Source: Sutterella sp047777475 (lineage in GTDB: Bacteria > Pseudomonadota > Gammaproteobacteria > Burkholderiales > Burkholderiaceae_F). Taken from it: DNA of 64,000 nt. This document shows positions 29,838-38,322 of this stretch, piece by piece. The stretch is from positions 124,001-188,000 of the forward strand of contig JBKEET010000002.1 of assembly GCA_047777475.1 (NCBI GenBank), given 5' to 3'. The position numbers and the translations under genes are program-made. Each line of letters opens with the position of its first letter. Positions within the stretch are counted from its first letter, which is position 1. Under the pieces are notes generated by a model, which saw nothing but the letters and a program-made list of their open reading frames with translations, was not told where the DNA came from and did not search any database.

Positions 29838-30353
29838 TCAGAGGCCGAACGCTTCGGCGTAGCGGAGCGTGCCCGAAAGGGCGGGGGCGTCGGCGCGGAG
29901 CCTGAGGGCCATGAGGTATTCGGCAGGGATCCCTGCGGGCGCCTCGATGCCGAAGAGGGCGGCCGGCCTGTAGCCGAAGCGCCCGTAGTAATCGGGGCTG
30001 CCGAACACGATGCTCCACCCGAAGCCGAGGCGCGCGGCCGCCTCATGGCCGCGCGCAACGAGCGCCGAGCCGATGCCGCGGCGCTGGAAAGCGGGCTTCA
30101 CGGAAAGCGGCGCGAGGGCAAGCGCTTCCTTTGTGCCGACCCGGGCGACGGTGAAAAGGATGTGGCCCGCGAGTTTCCCGTCCGCTTCCGCCACCAGGGA
30201 GAGCGCGGGCCTGAAGGCATCGCTCCGGCGCAGCGCCGCGACCAGGGGGGCCTCGTTGCCGTCGGCGTGCTCGGCTCCGGCGAAGGCCTCGGTGATGAGG
30301 GCTTCGACGCCCGCGTAATCGGACGGCTTTTCCTCGCGGATGATGAGGGACAT
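29838..30353 (-). CDS. GNAT-family N-acetyltransferase (YhbS-like)
   Basis: 171-aa acyl-CoA-dependent acetyltransferase. GNAT features: IIREEKPSDYAGVEALITEA start, AGHILFTVARV strand, the acetyl-CoA pyrophosphate loop QRRGIGSALVARG, and SPDYYGRFGYRPA near the C-terminus, as in YhbS. The ATG was chosen from the conserved start and its purine-rich leader; the open frame upstream is only a shadow of recJ. The substrate is unknown. It lies 23 bp behind recJ on the same strand. Confidence 0.88.
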   Translation of the reverse strand: MSLIIREEKPSDYAGVEALITEAFAGAEHADGNEAPLVAALRRSDAFRPALSLVAEADGKLAGHILFTVARVGTKEALALAPLSVKPAFQRRGIGSALVARGHEAAARLGFGWSIVFGSPDYYGRFGYRPAALFGIEAPAGIPAEYLMALRLRADAPALSGTLRYAEAFGL

Positions 30354-30376
30354 GCGATCCTCTCTGGGACGGTTCG

Positions 30377-32071
30377 TCAGCCTTCGGCGGCTTCGACGAC
30401 GAGCTGCACGGAGCGCCGCCCCATGAACTCGTTGATGCCGGGGCGGTAGGCGAGCTTCACGAGGCCCGGGAGCGACTCGCGGCGGCGGAAGTAAATCGCA
30501 TCGAACCGCTGCCCGCCGAGCTCCACGATGAGCTTCAGGTGCGCGTCCTTGACGAGGCTCTGGCGCAGGATGCGGAATTCGTTGGCGAACATCGGCGCAT
30601 CGAAGCCCCTGTCCCCAGATCTGCGCGTCGATTGCCTGCACGAGGCGCTCGCTGATTTCGTCGGGCGCGAGCCCGCCGTCGGTGTAGACGACCTTTTCGA
30701 ACGCGTCCCGGTCGGCCAAGGAGCGCACCGCTTCCTCGAAGGCTTTCGCAAAGTCGGAGAGGGCGTCGCGCCGGATGGTGAGGCCCGCGGCCATGGCGTG
30801 GCCGCCGAAGCGGAGCACGGCGCCGGGGATCTTCTTCGCGGTGAGGTCGAGCGCGTCGCGCAGGTGGATGCCCGGGATCGAGCGCCCCGAGCCCTTGAGG
30901 CAGCCGTCGTCGGCGTCCGCGAAGGCGATCACCGGACGGTTGGCCTTTTCCTTGATGCGCGAGGCGACGAGGCCGACGACGCCTTCCTTGAAGCAGGCGT
31001 CGTAGAGCGTGAGCGAGGCGTGCTGCGAGAGGTCGCATTGGGCGAGCTGCTCTTCGGCGGCCTGCTGCATGTCGGTTTCGAGCTCCTGGCGCGCGGCGTT
31101 GTAATCGTTGAGGCTTCGCGCAAGAGTGAGCGCTTGCTCCGCATCGTCGGCGAGCAGGCATTCGATGCCGTTTTCCATCGTGGCGAGGCGTCCCGCGGCG
31201 TTGATGCGAGGGGCGAGCGCAAAGCCGAAGTCGCGCACGCACGCCTTCTGCATGTCCTTGCCCGAGACGGCAAAGAGCGCGGCGATGCCCTGGTGCGCCA
31301 TCCCCGAGCGGATGAGCTTCAGGCCCTGCGCGACCAGGATGCGGTTGTTCTTGTCGAGCTTCACGACGTCGGCGACGGTGCCAAGCGCCACGAAGTCGAC
31401 GAGGCGCCCGAGGCGGGGCTGGTTCTGCGCCGTGTAGACGCCTTTCTCGCGCAGCAGCGCGCGCAGCGCGAGCAGCACGTAGAAGATCACGCCGCAGCCC
31501 GCAAGCGACTTGGAGGCGAACTGCGAGGAGGAAAGGTTCGGTTGACGATCGCGAGCGCATCGGGCAGCTCGCTGCCCGGCAGGTGGTGGTCGGTGATGAT
31601 CACGTCGATGCCGATCTCCCTGGCGTGCTCGGCGGCCGCGGCCGAGGAAATGCCGTTGTCGACCGTGAGGATCACGGCGGGGCGCGGGCGGCGCGCGGCC
31701 ACCGTGTCGACGATCTGCGGCGTGAGGCCGTAGCCTTCGGAGACGCGGTCGGGCACGTAGTAGTTGACCGAGATGCCCATCATCGAGAGGCCGCGCATCG
31801 CAATGGCGCAGGCCGTCGCGCCGTCGCAGTCGTAGTCGGCCACGACGGTCACCGTCTCGCCCTTCTCGCGGGCGGCGGCAAGGCGCTCGGCGGCCGCCCG
31901 CGTGCCTTCGAGCGCGTTCGGCGGAATCATCGCGCGCCAGTCGCGCGAGAGATCGTCGGCGCCGGCGATGCCGCGCGCCGCCAGGGCGCGTGCGATCGGC
32001 GGCAGGTAGCCTTGCTCGCGCAGCGCCTGCGCGGCTTTCAGATCGTAGTTTCGATTGAGGATGCGCGTCAT
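30377..32071 (-). pseudogene. recJ: Single-stranded-DNA exonuclease RecJ, interrupted by two compensating indels
   Basis: 5'-3' ssDNA exonuclease of RecF recombination and mismatch repair. The frame starts MTRILNRNYDLKAAQALREQ and carries VADYDCDGATA and IITDHHLPGSELPDALAIVN, the DHH-family metal motifs. After AIVN one C is missing at 31539-31541 (AACCGAAC where AACCCGAAC would read NPNLSSSQFASKSL). The frame is restored much later by one extra G in a run (CCCC at 30606-30609 on the plus strand; GGGG on the minus), giving GFDAPMFANEFRILRQSLVK. The corrected length is 564 aa, normal for RecJ. Both changes are in homopolymers, so sequencing error is as likely as true loss of function. Confidence 0.88.
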
Positions 32072-33135
32072 GCCGGAGAATTTCCTTCGTCGTAAAGATC
32101 GGGGCACCAGGCCGAGGCCGGAAGCGACGCCTTCCTGCGGTGCCCGAAGAGGCGCGAGGCGAGCGTGCTTTTCGCTGGGGAGAGCGTCGCCGCGCCGCCG
32201 TGCCCGAAGAGCACGGGGACGAACGCCTCGCTGCTGCGCGCTTCGGCGGCGGCCCTGTACGAGGCCATCTTCGCCGCGGCGGCGGGCAGCGCCGCCTTCC
32301 AGCGCGCCCAGTCGCCCGCAAGCCACGCCGGGTAAAGGTCGCCGATCACGGCAACGGCATCGCCCTCGGGCGCCTCGGGCCAGCGCCCCGCGTCGGGGCC
32401 GAGATACTGCTTAAGGATGCCGGCGGCGTTGGCCCAGCCGATCACGGCGGGATCGTCGCAGGCCACGCTGCGCACCAGCGTCGGCGGGAAAAAGAGCATC
32501 TCGTGCCCGCCGCCCCAGAGCCAGAGGCCGGCGATGCCGAGCCGCGCGGCCTCGGGGCGCGCGCGGAGCGCGGCATCGGCCTCGGCGAGCATTTCGCGGG
32601 TGCTCTCGGCGGCCTCGCCTTCGATGACAAATTGAGCGGGCTTCTTCCCGGTCGCCGCCATGCGCGGCTCGCACACGGCGGGCCAGTCCTCGGCCCTGGT
32701 GAGAAACCATTTCGTGTCCCAGATCTGGAAGCGGAAGCCGCGCTTTGCAAAAACGGGCTCGATCGCGGCGGTGAGGGCGAAGAAATCCTCGTCCGTCAGC
32801 ACAGGCGCCTCGGGCGCGGCGCGGCCTTCGGCGTCGAGCCGGTAGGGCTCGAGCGCCCACATCTCGGGCGCGAGCTCGCGGGCGCCGAGCGCAAGCCAGC
32901 GCCAGGGCGCCTCGCGCGGCGGCAGGGCCCTGCGGGTGAGCACGCTCCAGAGCCAGACGAGGTGCGGCGCGCGCGCGAACGCGGCCGTGCCGAGGCGCTG
33001 GGCGTGGGCTTCGCCGCAGCCGAGGCCGATCTGCGCGAGCGCATCCGACTCGTCGGGTGCAAGCGACGCCAAGACGCCCGCGGCGGCATCGGCCGGCAGG
33101 CGGGCGCCCGGTATGAGAATGAAGGCTTGGGACAT
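32068..33135 (-). CDS. RpfE/COG4255-like protein of unknown function
   Basis: 355-aa protein that, by recall, matches the conserved betaproteobacterial family found beside recJ and annotated as RpfE-type or cofactor-independent phosphoglycerate-mutase-like regulatory protein. Recognisable blocks: RGFRFQIWDTKWFLTRAED, LWLWGGGHEMLFFPPTLVRS and a terminal CPDLYDEG. There is no signal peptide or membrane segment. No catalytic metal set of the alkaline-phosphatase superfamily is visible, so enzymatic activity is doubtful. Its stop overlaps the recJ start by four bases (ATGA), implying coupled translation. Confidence 0.75.
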   Translation of the reverse strand: MSQAFILIPGARLPADAAAGVLASLAPDESDALAQIGLGCGEAHAQRLGTAAFARAPHLVWLWSVLTRRALPPREAPWRWLALGARELAPEMWALEPYRLDAEGRAAPEAPVLTDEDFFALTAAIEPVFAKRGFRFQIWDTKWFLTRAEDWPAVCEPRMAATGKKPAQFVIEGEAAESTREMLAEADAALRARPEAARLGIAGLWLWGGGHEMLFFPPTLVRSVACDDPAVIGWANAAGILKQYLGPDAGRWPEAPEGDAVAVIGDLYPAWLAGDWARWKAALPAAAAKMASYRAAAEARSSEAFVPVLFGHGGAATLSPAKSTLASRLFGHRRKASLPASAWCPDLYDEGNSPA

Positions 33136-33269
33136 GAAAAGAGATTTTAGCGGCTCGCCGCCGCGGCAGAAGCACTTTGCAAGCGAGTGCGACAGGCGGC
33201 GTCGGGCGGGGTTGCGCAGGTTAGAATGTGTGCTCCGAATTTTTCTCTGATTTCAACGGTGCTGGCATC

Positions 33270-34521
33270 GTGAAAATACCCTACGAGCTCACCATCGGGC
33301 TCACCTATACGCGCGCCGGGCGGCGCGGACGCCGCAAGGACGGCTTCATGTCGTTCATTTCCGGCATGTCCGTCGCCTCGATCGCACTCGGCGTGGCCGC
33401 GCTCATCATCGTGCTTTCCGTGATGAACGGCTTTCAGAAAGAAGTGCGCGACCGCATGCTGAGCGTCGTGCCCCATATCGAGGTGACCAACGTCGCGGGC
33501 GCGCTCCCCGACTGGAAGGCGATTGCGGCCCAAGTGAAGAAGTCGCCCGAAGTGGTCGCCGCCGCGCCCTATGTGCAGGGCCAGGGGCTGCTCAGCACGG
33601 GCGCGACCGTGCGCGGCGCCCTCGTCAAGGGCATTGACCCCGCCGAGGAGCCCGCCGTGAGCGACATCGGCGAGCACCTCGAAGGCGCGCCCTCGCTCGA
33701 CGTGCTGAAGCCCGGCGAGTTCGGCGTGCTGCTCGGCGTCGACCTGGCGCGCATGCTGCACGTCGCCACCGGCGACAAGGTGGCGGTCCTCGTGCCGCAG
33801 GGCAACATGACGCCCGCGGGCCTCATCCCGCGCATGAAGCAGTTCACCGTCATGGGCTACCTCAACTCCGGCCATTACGAGTTCGACAGCTCGATGGCGA
33901 TCGTCAACCTCAAGGACGCGGCCGCGCTCTACCGCACGGGCGGCCCGCAGGGCCTGCGGCTCAAGATCCGCAACATGTACGACGCGCCCGCCGTCGCCAA
34001 GGAACTCGTGAGCAGGCTGCCGCCCGGCACCTACGCGACCGACTGGTCGCGGCAGAACCGCACGTGGTTCGCGGCCGTGCAGGTCGAAAAGCGCATGATG
34101 GGCGTGATCCTCTTCCTGATCGTGCTCGTCGGCGCCTTCGGGCTCGTCTCGGCGCTCGTGATGACCGTCAAGGAAAAGCAGGCCGACATCGCCATCCTGA
34201 GGACGCTCGGCGCCTCTTCGGGCGCCATCATGCGCATCTTTGTGATCCAGGGCACGATCGTCGGCCTCGTGGGCGTCGCGATCGGCGTCGGCGCGGGCCT
34301 GCTGATTGCGGAGAACGTCGGCGCCATCGTGCACTTCATCGAGCAGCTCTTCGGCGTCGAGTTCCTGCCCAAGCAGATCTACTTCATCTCCACGATGCCG
34401 TCGGACCCGCGCGCCTCGGACATCGTGCCGATCGCGGTCTGCTCGTTCCTGCTGAGCCTTGCGGCCACGCTCTACCCGAGCTGGCGCGCGGCCCGCACGC
34501 AGCCTGCGGAGGCGCTTCGCT

Positions 34522-34529
<8 letters not shown>
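33270..34529 (+). CDS. lolC: Lipoprotein-releasing system permease LolC/E
   Basis: Inner-membrane permease of the LolCDE ABC system that lifts mature lipoproteins out of the inner membrane and hands them to LolA. 419 aa from a GTG start that gives the family opening (MKIPYELTIGLTYTRAGRRG). Four membrane segments: one near 25-48, then a large periplasmic domain, then three after about residue 265 (VILFLIVLVGAFGLVSAL and onward). C-terminal end YPSWRAARTQPAEALRYE is canonical. Only one permease gene is present, so a homodimer is likely. Overlaps lolD by eight bases. Confidence 0.95.
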
Positions 34530-35211
<682 letters not shown>

Positions 35212-35217
35212 GCGCCC

Positions 35218-36027
35218 ATGCCGGCGGGACTGATCGACACGCACTCGCACCTGCAGTCGGAAAAGCTGCGGGACCGCCTCGGCGAACTCATCGCCGAGGC
35301 GAGGGCCAAGGGCGTCGAAGGCATCCTGATCTGCGCGGGCTCGCGCGCCGACTGGGAGGACTGCGCCCGCATCGCGCACGAGTACGGCCTTTCCTATGCG
35401 CTCGGCATCCATCCGCTTGCCGCCCCCGAGGCCGACGAAGAAGCCGACCTCAGGGCGCTCGCCGCGGCCGCCGAAGCGGCCATGGACGACCCGCACTTTG
35501 CGGCCATCGGCGAAATCGGCATCGACGGGCTCACGGGCGAAATGCCGGAGCGCCAGGAGCGGCTTTTCGCGGGGCAGCTCAAGATTGCCCGCCGCCTCGG
35601 GCTTCCCGTCTCGGTGCACGTGCGCAAAAGCTCTTCGCGCGTCCTCAAGTACCTGAACAGGACGCCGCCAGCGGGCGGCGCCGTGCATGCCTTCAACGGC
35701 TCCGACGCCGAGCGCGCCGCTTTCCTGAAGCTCGGGCTCAGCCTGGGCTTCGGGGGCGCGGCAAGCTATGCGGGGAGCCTGCGCATCCGGCGCCATCTCG
35801 CCGAAGCGCCCGCCGGGCGCTGGGTGATCGAAACCGATGCGCCCGACATGCCCTCGAGCGCGCGCCGCGATGCGGGCTCGCTCGTCACCGAGCCCGCCGA
35901 CCTCGCCGCAACGCTTGCCATTGCCGCGGAGCTCCGCGGCATCAGCCTCGAAGAGGCCGCCGCGCAGAGCCGCGCCAACGCGCTTGCCGCATTTCCGCGC
36001 ATGGCGCAGGCGCTTCCCGTCGCATGA
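35218..36027 (+). CDS. tatD: TatD-family metal-dependent hydrolase
   Basis: Predicted deoxyribonuclease or other TIM-barrel amidohydrolase, 269 aa. Metal-binding HxH (His9, His11 in DTHSHL), GEIGID with the bridging glutamate, VSVHVRKSS, a HAFNGS metal-ligand block and ETDAPDMP with the catalytic aspartate. The family usually has LETDAP.L.P; here it is IETDAPDMP. Six bases after lolD, so probably in the same operon, without obvious functional link. Confidence 0.88.
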   Translation: MPAGLIDTHSHLQSEKLRDRLGELIAEARAKGVEGILICAGSRADWEDCARIAHEYGLSYALGIHPLAAPEADEEADLRALAAAAEAAMDDPHFAAIGEIGIDGLTGEMPERQERLFAGQLKIARRLGLPVSVHVRKSSSRVLKYLNRTPPAGGAVHAFNGSDAERAAFLKLGLSLGFGGAASYAGSLRIRRHLAEAPAGRWVIETDAPDMPSSARRDAGSLVTEPADLAATLAIAAELRGISLEEAAAQSRANALAAFPRMAQALPVA

Positions 36028-36122
36028 AGCGATTCGGGTTACACTTTCCGCAGAGCGCGCGGAGGGCGGCAGGAGAGCTGGCCGCCCCGCGCATTCCCTG
36101 ACCTTTTTTGGACGAAACAAAT

Positions 36123-36686
36123 ATGGGATTCAAAGATATCCTGGTGGCCGTCCTCGGCCTCGACCAGCCCGGCGTCGTTGCATCGACCGCCGAAACGCTC
36201 ACCCGGCTCGGCTGCAACATTGAGCAGATGAGCCAGACGACGCTGCGCCACCAGTTCTCCTCCATCTTCCTTGTGAACAAGCCCGAGGACCTGGAAAACA
36301 AGAACATCGAGCTTGAGCTGCAGACCGCTTACCGCGCCAAGAAGTTCCACCTGAGCCTCGCGATCAGGGACTTCGAGCAGCCCGACGGCCGCATCGACTA
36401 CGAGGGCGAGCCCTTCGTGATCAGCATCTGGGGCCCGGACCGCAACGACATCATCACGACGTTCTCGCGCATCATGGCCGAGCAGCGCCTCAACGTGGAA
36501 AGCCTGAGGGCGTTCCGCATCGAGGACGGGCAGAGCCTCCAGGTCTTTGAAGTCACGGTGCCGAAGAGCGTCGACACGCGCTCGCTGCGGCTCACCATGG
36601 GCGAGCGCGCCAAGACGATGGGGCTGCACCTCAACATGCAGCATTCCGAGATTTTCGAAGCCATTCACCGCGTTCGCGCCGAATAA
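36123..36686 (+). CDS. ACT-domain protein (GcvR/UPF0237-like)
   Basis: 187 aa with two tandem ACT domains (about 4-85 and 98-180). The first begins ILVAVLGLDQPGVVASTAET, the typical ligand-binding start. ACT pairs of this kind sense amino acids, as in the glycine-cleavage repressor GcvR. The ATG at 36123 is preferred to an upstream TTG. The gene lies 23 bp before a UPF0210/DUF711 gene; a single-ACT UPF0237 protein and UPF0210 form a conserved pair in Firmicutes and others, and this seems to be a larger version. Ligand and role unknown. Confidence 0.8.
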   Translation: MGFKDILVAVLGLDQPGVVASTAETLTRLGCNIEQMSQTTLRHQFSSIFLVNKPEDLENKNIELELQTAYRAKKFHLSLAIRDFEQPDGRIDYEGEPFVISIWGPDRNDIITTFSRIMAEQRLNVESLRAFRIEDGQSLQVFEVTVPKSVDTRSLRLTMGERAKTMGLHLNMQHSEIFEAIHRVRAE

Positions 36687-36709
36687 CAGGAAGGACAGGA
36701 CTTAGCATC

Positions 36710-38083
36710 ATGCTGACCGATCGTGAAGTACTCGACACACTGAACATGCTCCGCAGCGAGCATCTCGATGTCCGCACCGTGACCATGGGCATCAGCCTTT
36801 TCGACTGCGCGAGCAGCGACTTTGACACCTTCGCCTACAAAGTGCGGAGCAAGATCCTTAAGAACGCCTCGCGTCTCGTGGAGACCTGCGACAAGGTGGG
36901 CGAACGCTACGGCATCCCGGTCGTCAACAAGCGCATTTCCGTGAGCCCCATCGGCACCGTGTGCGCGGCCTTTGACAAAGACCAGATGGTGGCCGCGTGC
37001 AAGGTCCTCGACGAATGCGCCAAGAGCGTCGGCGTCGATTTCATCGGCGGCTTCGGCGCGCTCGTTGAAAAGGGCATCACGCCGGGCGAGAGGAACCTCA
37101 TCGACGCGCTGCCGCAGGCGCTCGCCGAAACCGACCGCATCTGCTCCTCGATCAACGTGGGCTCGACGCGCTCGGGCATCAACATGGACGCCGTCAAGCT
37201 CATGGGCGAGCGCATCCTCGACGTGGCGAAGGCCACGGCCGACCGCGACGCCATCGGCTGCGCGAAGCTCGTCGTCTTCTGCAACATTCCGCAGGACGTG
37301 CCTTTCATGGCCGGCGCCTACCTCGGCGTGGGCGAGCCCGACGTCGTGATCGACGTCGGCGTTTCGGGCCCGGGCGTCGTCAACAAGGCGCTCGAGAGGG
37401 CGCTCGCCAAGCACGGCAATGAGCTCTCCATCACGGACATCGCCGAAATCATCAAGAACACGGCCTACAAGGTCACCCGCGTGGGCGAGATCATCGGCCG
37501 CGACGTCGCCAAGGCCCTCGGGCTGCCCTTCGGCGTGGCGGACCTGTCGCTCGCGCCGACACCGGCCGTGGGCGACAGCGTCGGCGAGATCTTCCAGACG
37601 CTCGGCCTTTCCTCGATCGGCGCCCCGGGCACGACGGCGATTCTCGCCATGCTCAACGACGCTGTGAAGAAGGGCGGCGTGTTCGCCTCCTCGAACGTCG
37701 GCGGCCTTTCGGGCGCCTTCATCCCGGTGTCGGAAGACAGCGCGATCGAGGCGGCCGCAAGCTCCGGCCGGCTCACGATGGAGAAGCTCGAGGCGATGAC
37801 CTCGGTGTGCTCGGTGGGCCTCGACATGATCGCCATCCCGGGCGACACTCCCGCTTCGACCATTTCCGGCCTCATCGCCGACGAAATGGCCATCGGCATG
37901 ATCAACTCGAAGACCACCGCCGTGCGCGTCATCCCCGTCCCGGGCAAGGGCGTGGGCGAGAAGGCCGTCTTCGGCGGACTGCTCGGCGAGGCGTCGATCA
38001 TCCGCGTGCCGGGCGGCGAGGCGCAGAACTTCATTAAGCTCGGCGGCCGCATCCCGGCGCCGATCCACTCGCTCAAGAACTGA
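36710..38083 (+). CDS. UPF0210/DUF711 (PFL-like) family protein
   Basis: 457-aa protein of the UPF0210 family, whose fold is related to pyruvate-formate-lyase-like enzymes but without known activity. Conserved blocks include RTVTMGISLFDCAS, NKRISVSPIG, ICSSINVGSTRSGINMDAV, LVVFCNIPQDVPFMAGAYLG, the SAPG-like SSIGAPGTTAI and GLDMIAIPGDTPASTISG. No glycyl-radical motif is evident. It follows the ACT gene closely, so the ACT protein may be its allosteric partner (inference from the conserved pairing). Followed by a strong terminator. Confidence 0.88.
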   Translation: MLTDREVLDTLNMLRSEHLDVRTVTMGISLFDCASSDFDTFAYKVRSKILKNASRLVETCDKVGERYGIPVVNKRISVSPIGTVCAAFDKDQMVAACKVLDECAKSVGVDFIGGFGALVEKGITPGERNLIDALPQALAETDRICSSINVGSTRSGINMDAVKLMGERILDVAKATADRDAIGCAKLVVFCNIPQDVPFMAGAYLGVGEPDVVIDVGVSGPGVVNKALERALAKHGNELSITDIAEIIKNTAYKVTRVGEIIGRDVAKALGLPFGVADLSLAPTPAVGDSVGEIFQTLGLSSIGAPGTTAILAMLNDAVKKGGVFASSNVGGLSGAFIPVSEDSAIEAAASSGRLTMEKLEAMTSVCSVGLDMIAIPGDTPASTISGLIADEMAIGMINSKTTAVRVIPVPGKGVGEKAVFGGLLGEASIIRVPGGEAQNFIKLGGRIPAPIHSLKN

Positions 38084-38119
38084 TCCTGCGGGGCCCTCGG
38101 AGGGCCTTCTGCACGGCAG

Positions 38120-38146
38120 CGCCGGCCTTCGGGCCGGCGTTTTTTT
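38120..38146 (+). terminator. Terminator after the ACT-UPF0210 pair
   Basis: CGCCGGCC-TTCG-GGCCGGCG followed by seven T: perfect eight-base stem with a stable UUCG loop. Confidence 0.9.
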
Positions 38147-38166
38147 GTGTGTGCGGCCCTTGAAAG

Positions 38167-38201
38167 ATTCCATCGCCTTTCACGCTGAAAAACGATGGAA
38201 T
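38167..38201 (+). promoter_or_regulatory. Inverted repeat upstream of the autotransporter-like gene
   Basis: ATTCCATCG-N17-CGATGGAAT, nine-base perfect arms in an AT-rich intergenic region about 120 bp before the start codon. Could be an operator or a structured leader; no protein partner is implied by sequence. Confidence 0.35.
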
Positions 38202-38322
38202 AAATGCGCTCAAAGGACTATTTCCAAAGGAAAAATTGCGCCGGGAAACTTTGCTTTTTCTGTCGTTTAAGGGGTGCTAGCTTTAAGCCTTCGATTGTCT
38301 ATTTGAAAAGACGGAGAGGGCG

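Noticed and set aside
29838..32321. One 827-codon minus-strand frame covering recJ and the acetyltransferase
   Set aside because: It is a chance join: recJ enters this frame through an indel and leaves it through another, and the acetyltransferase has its own ATG.
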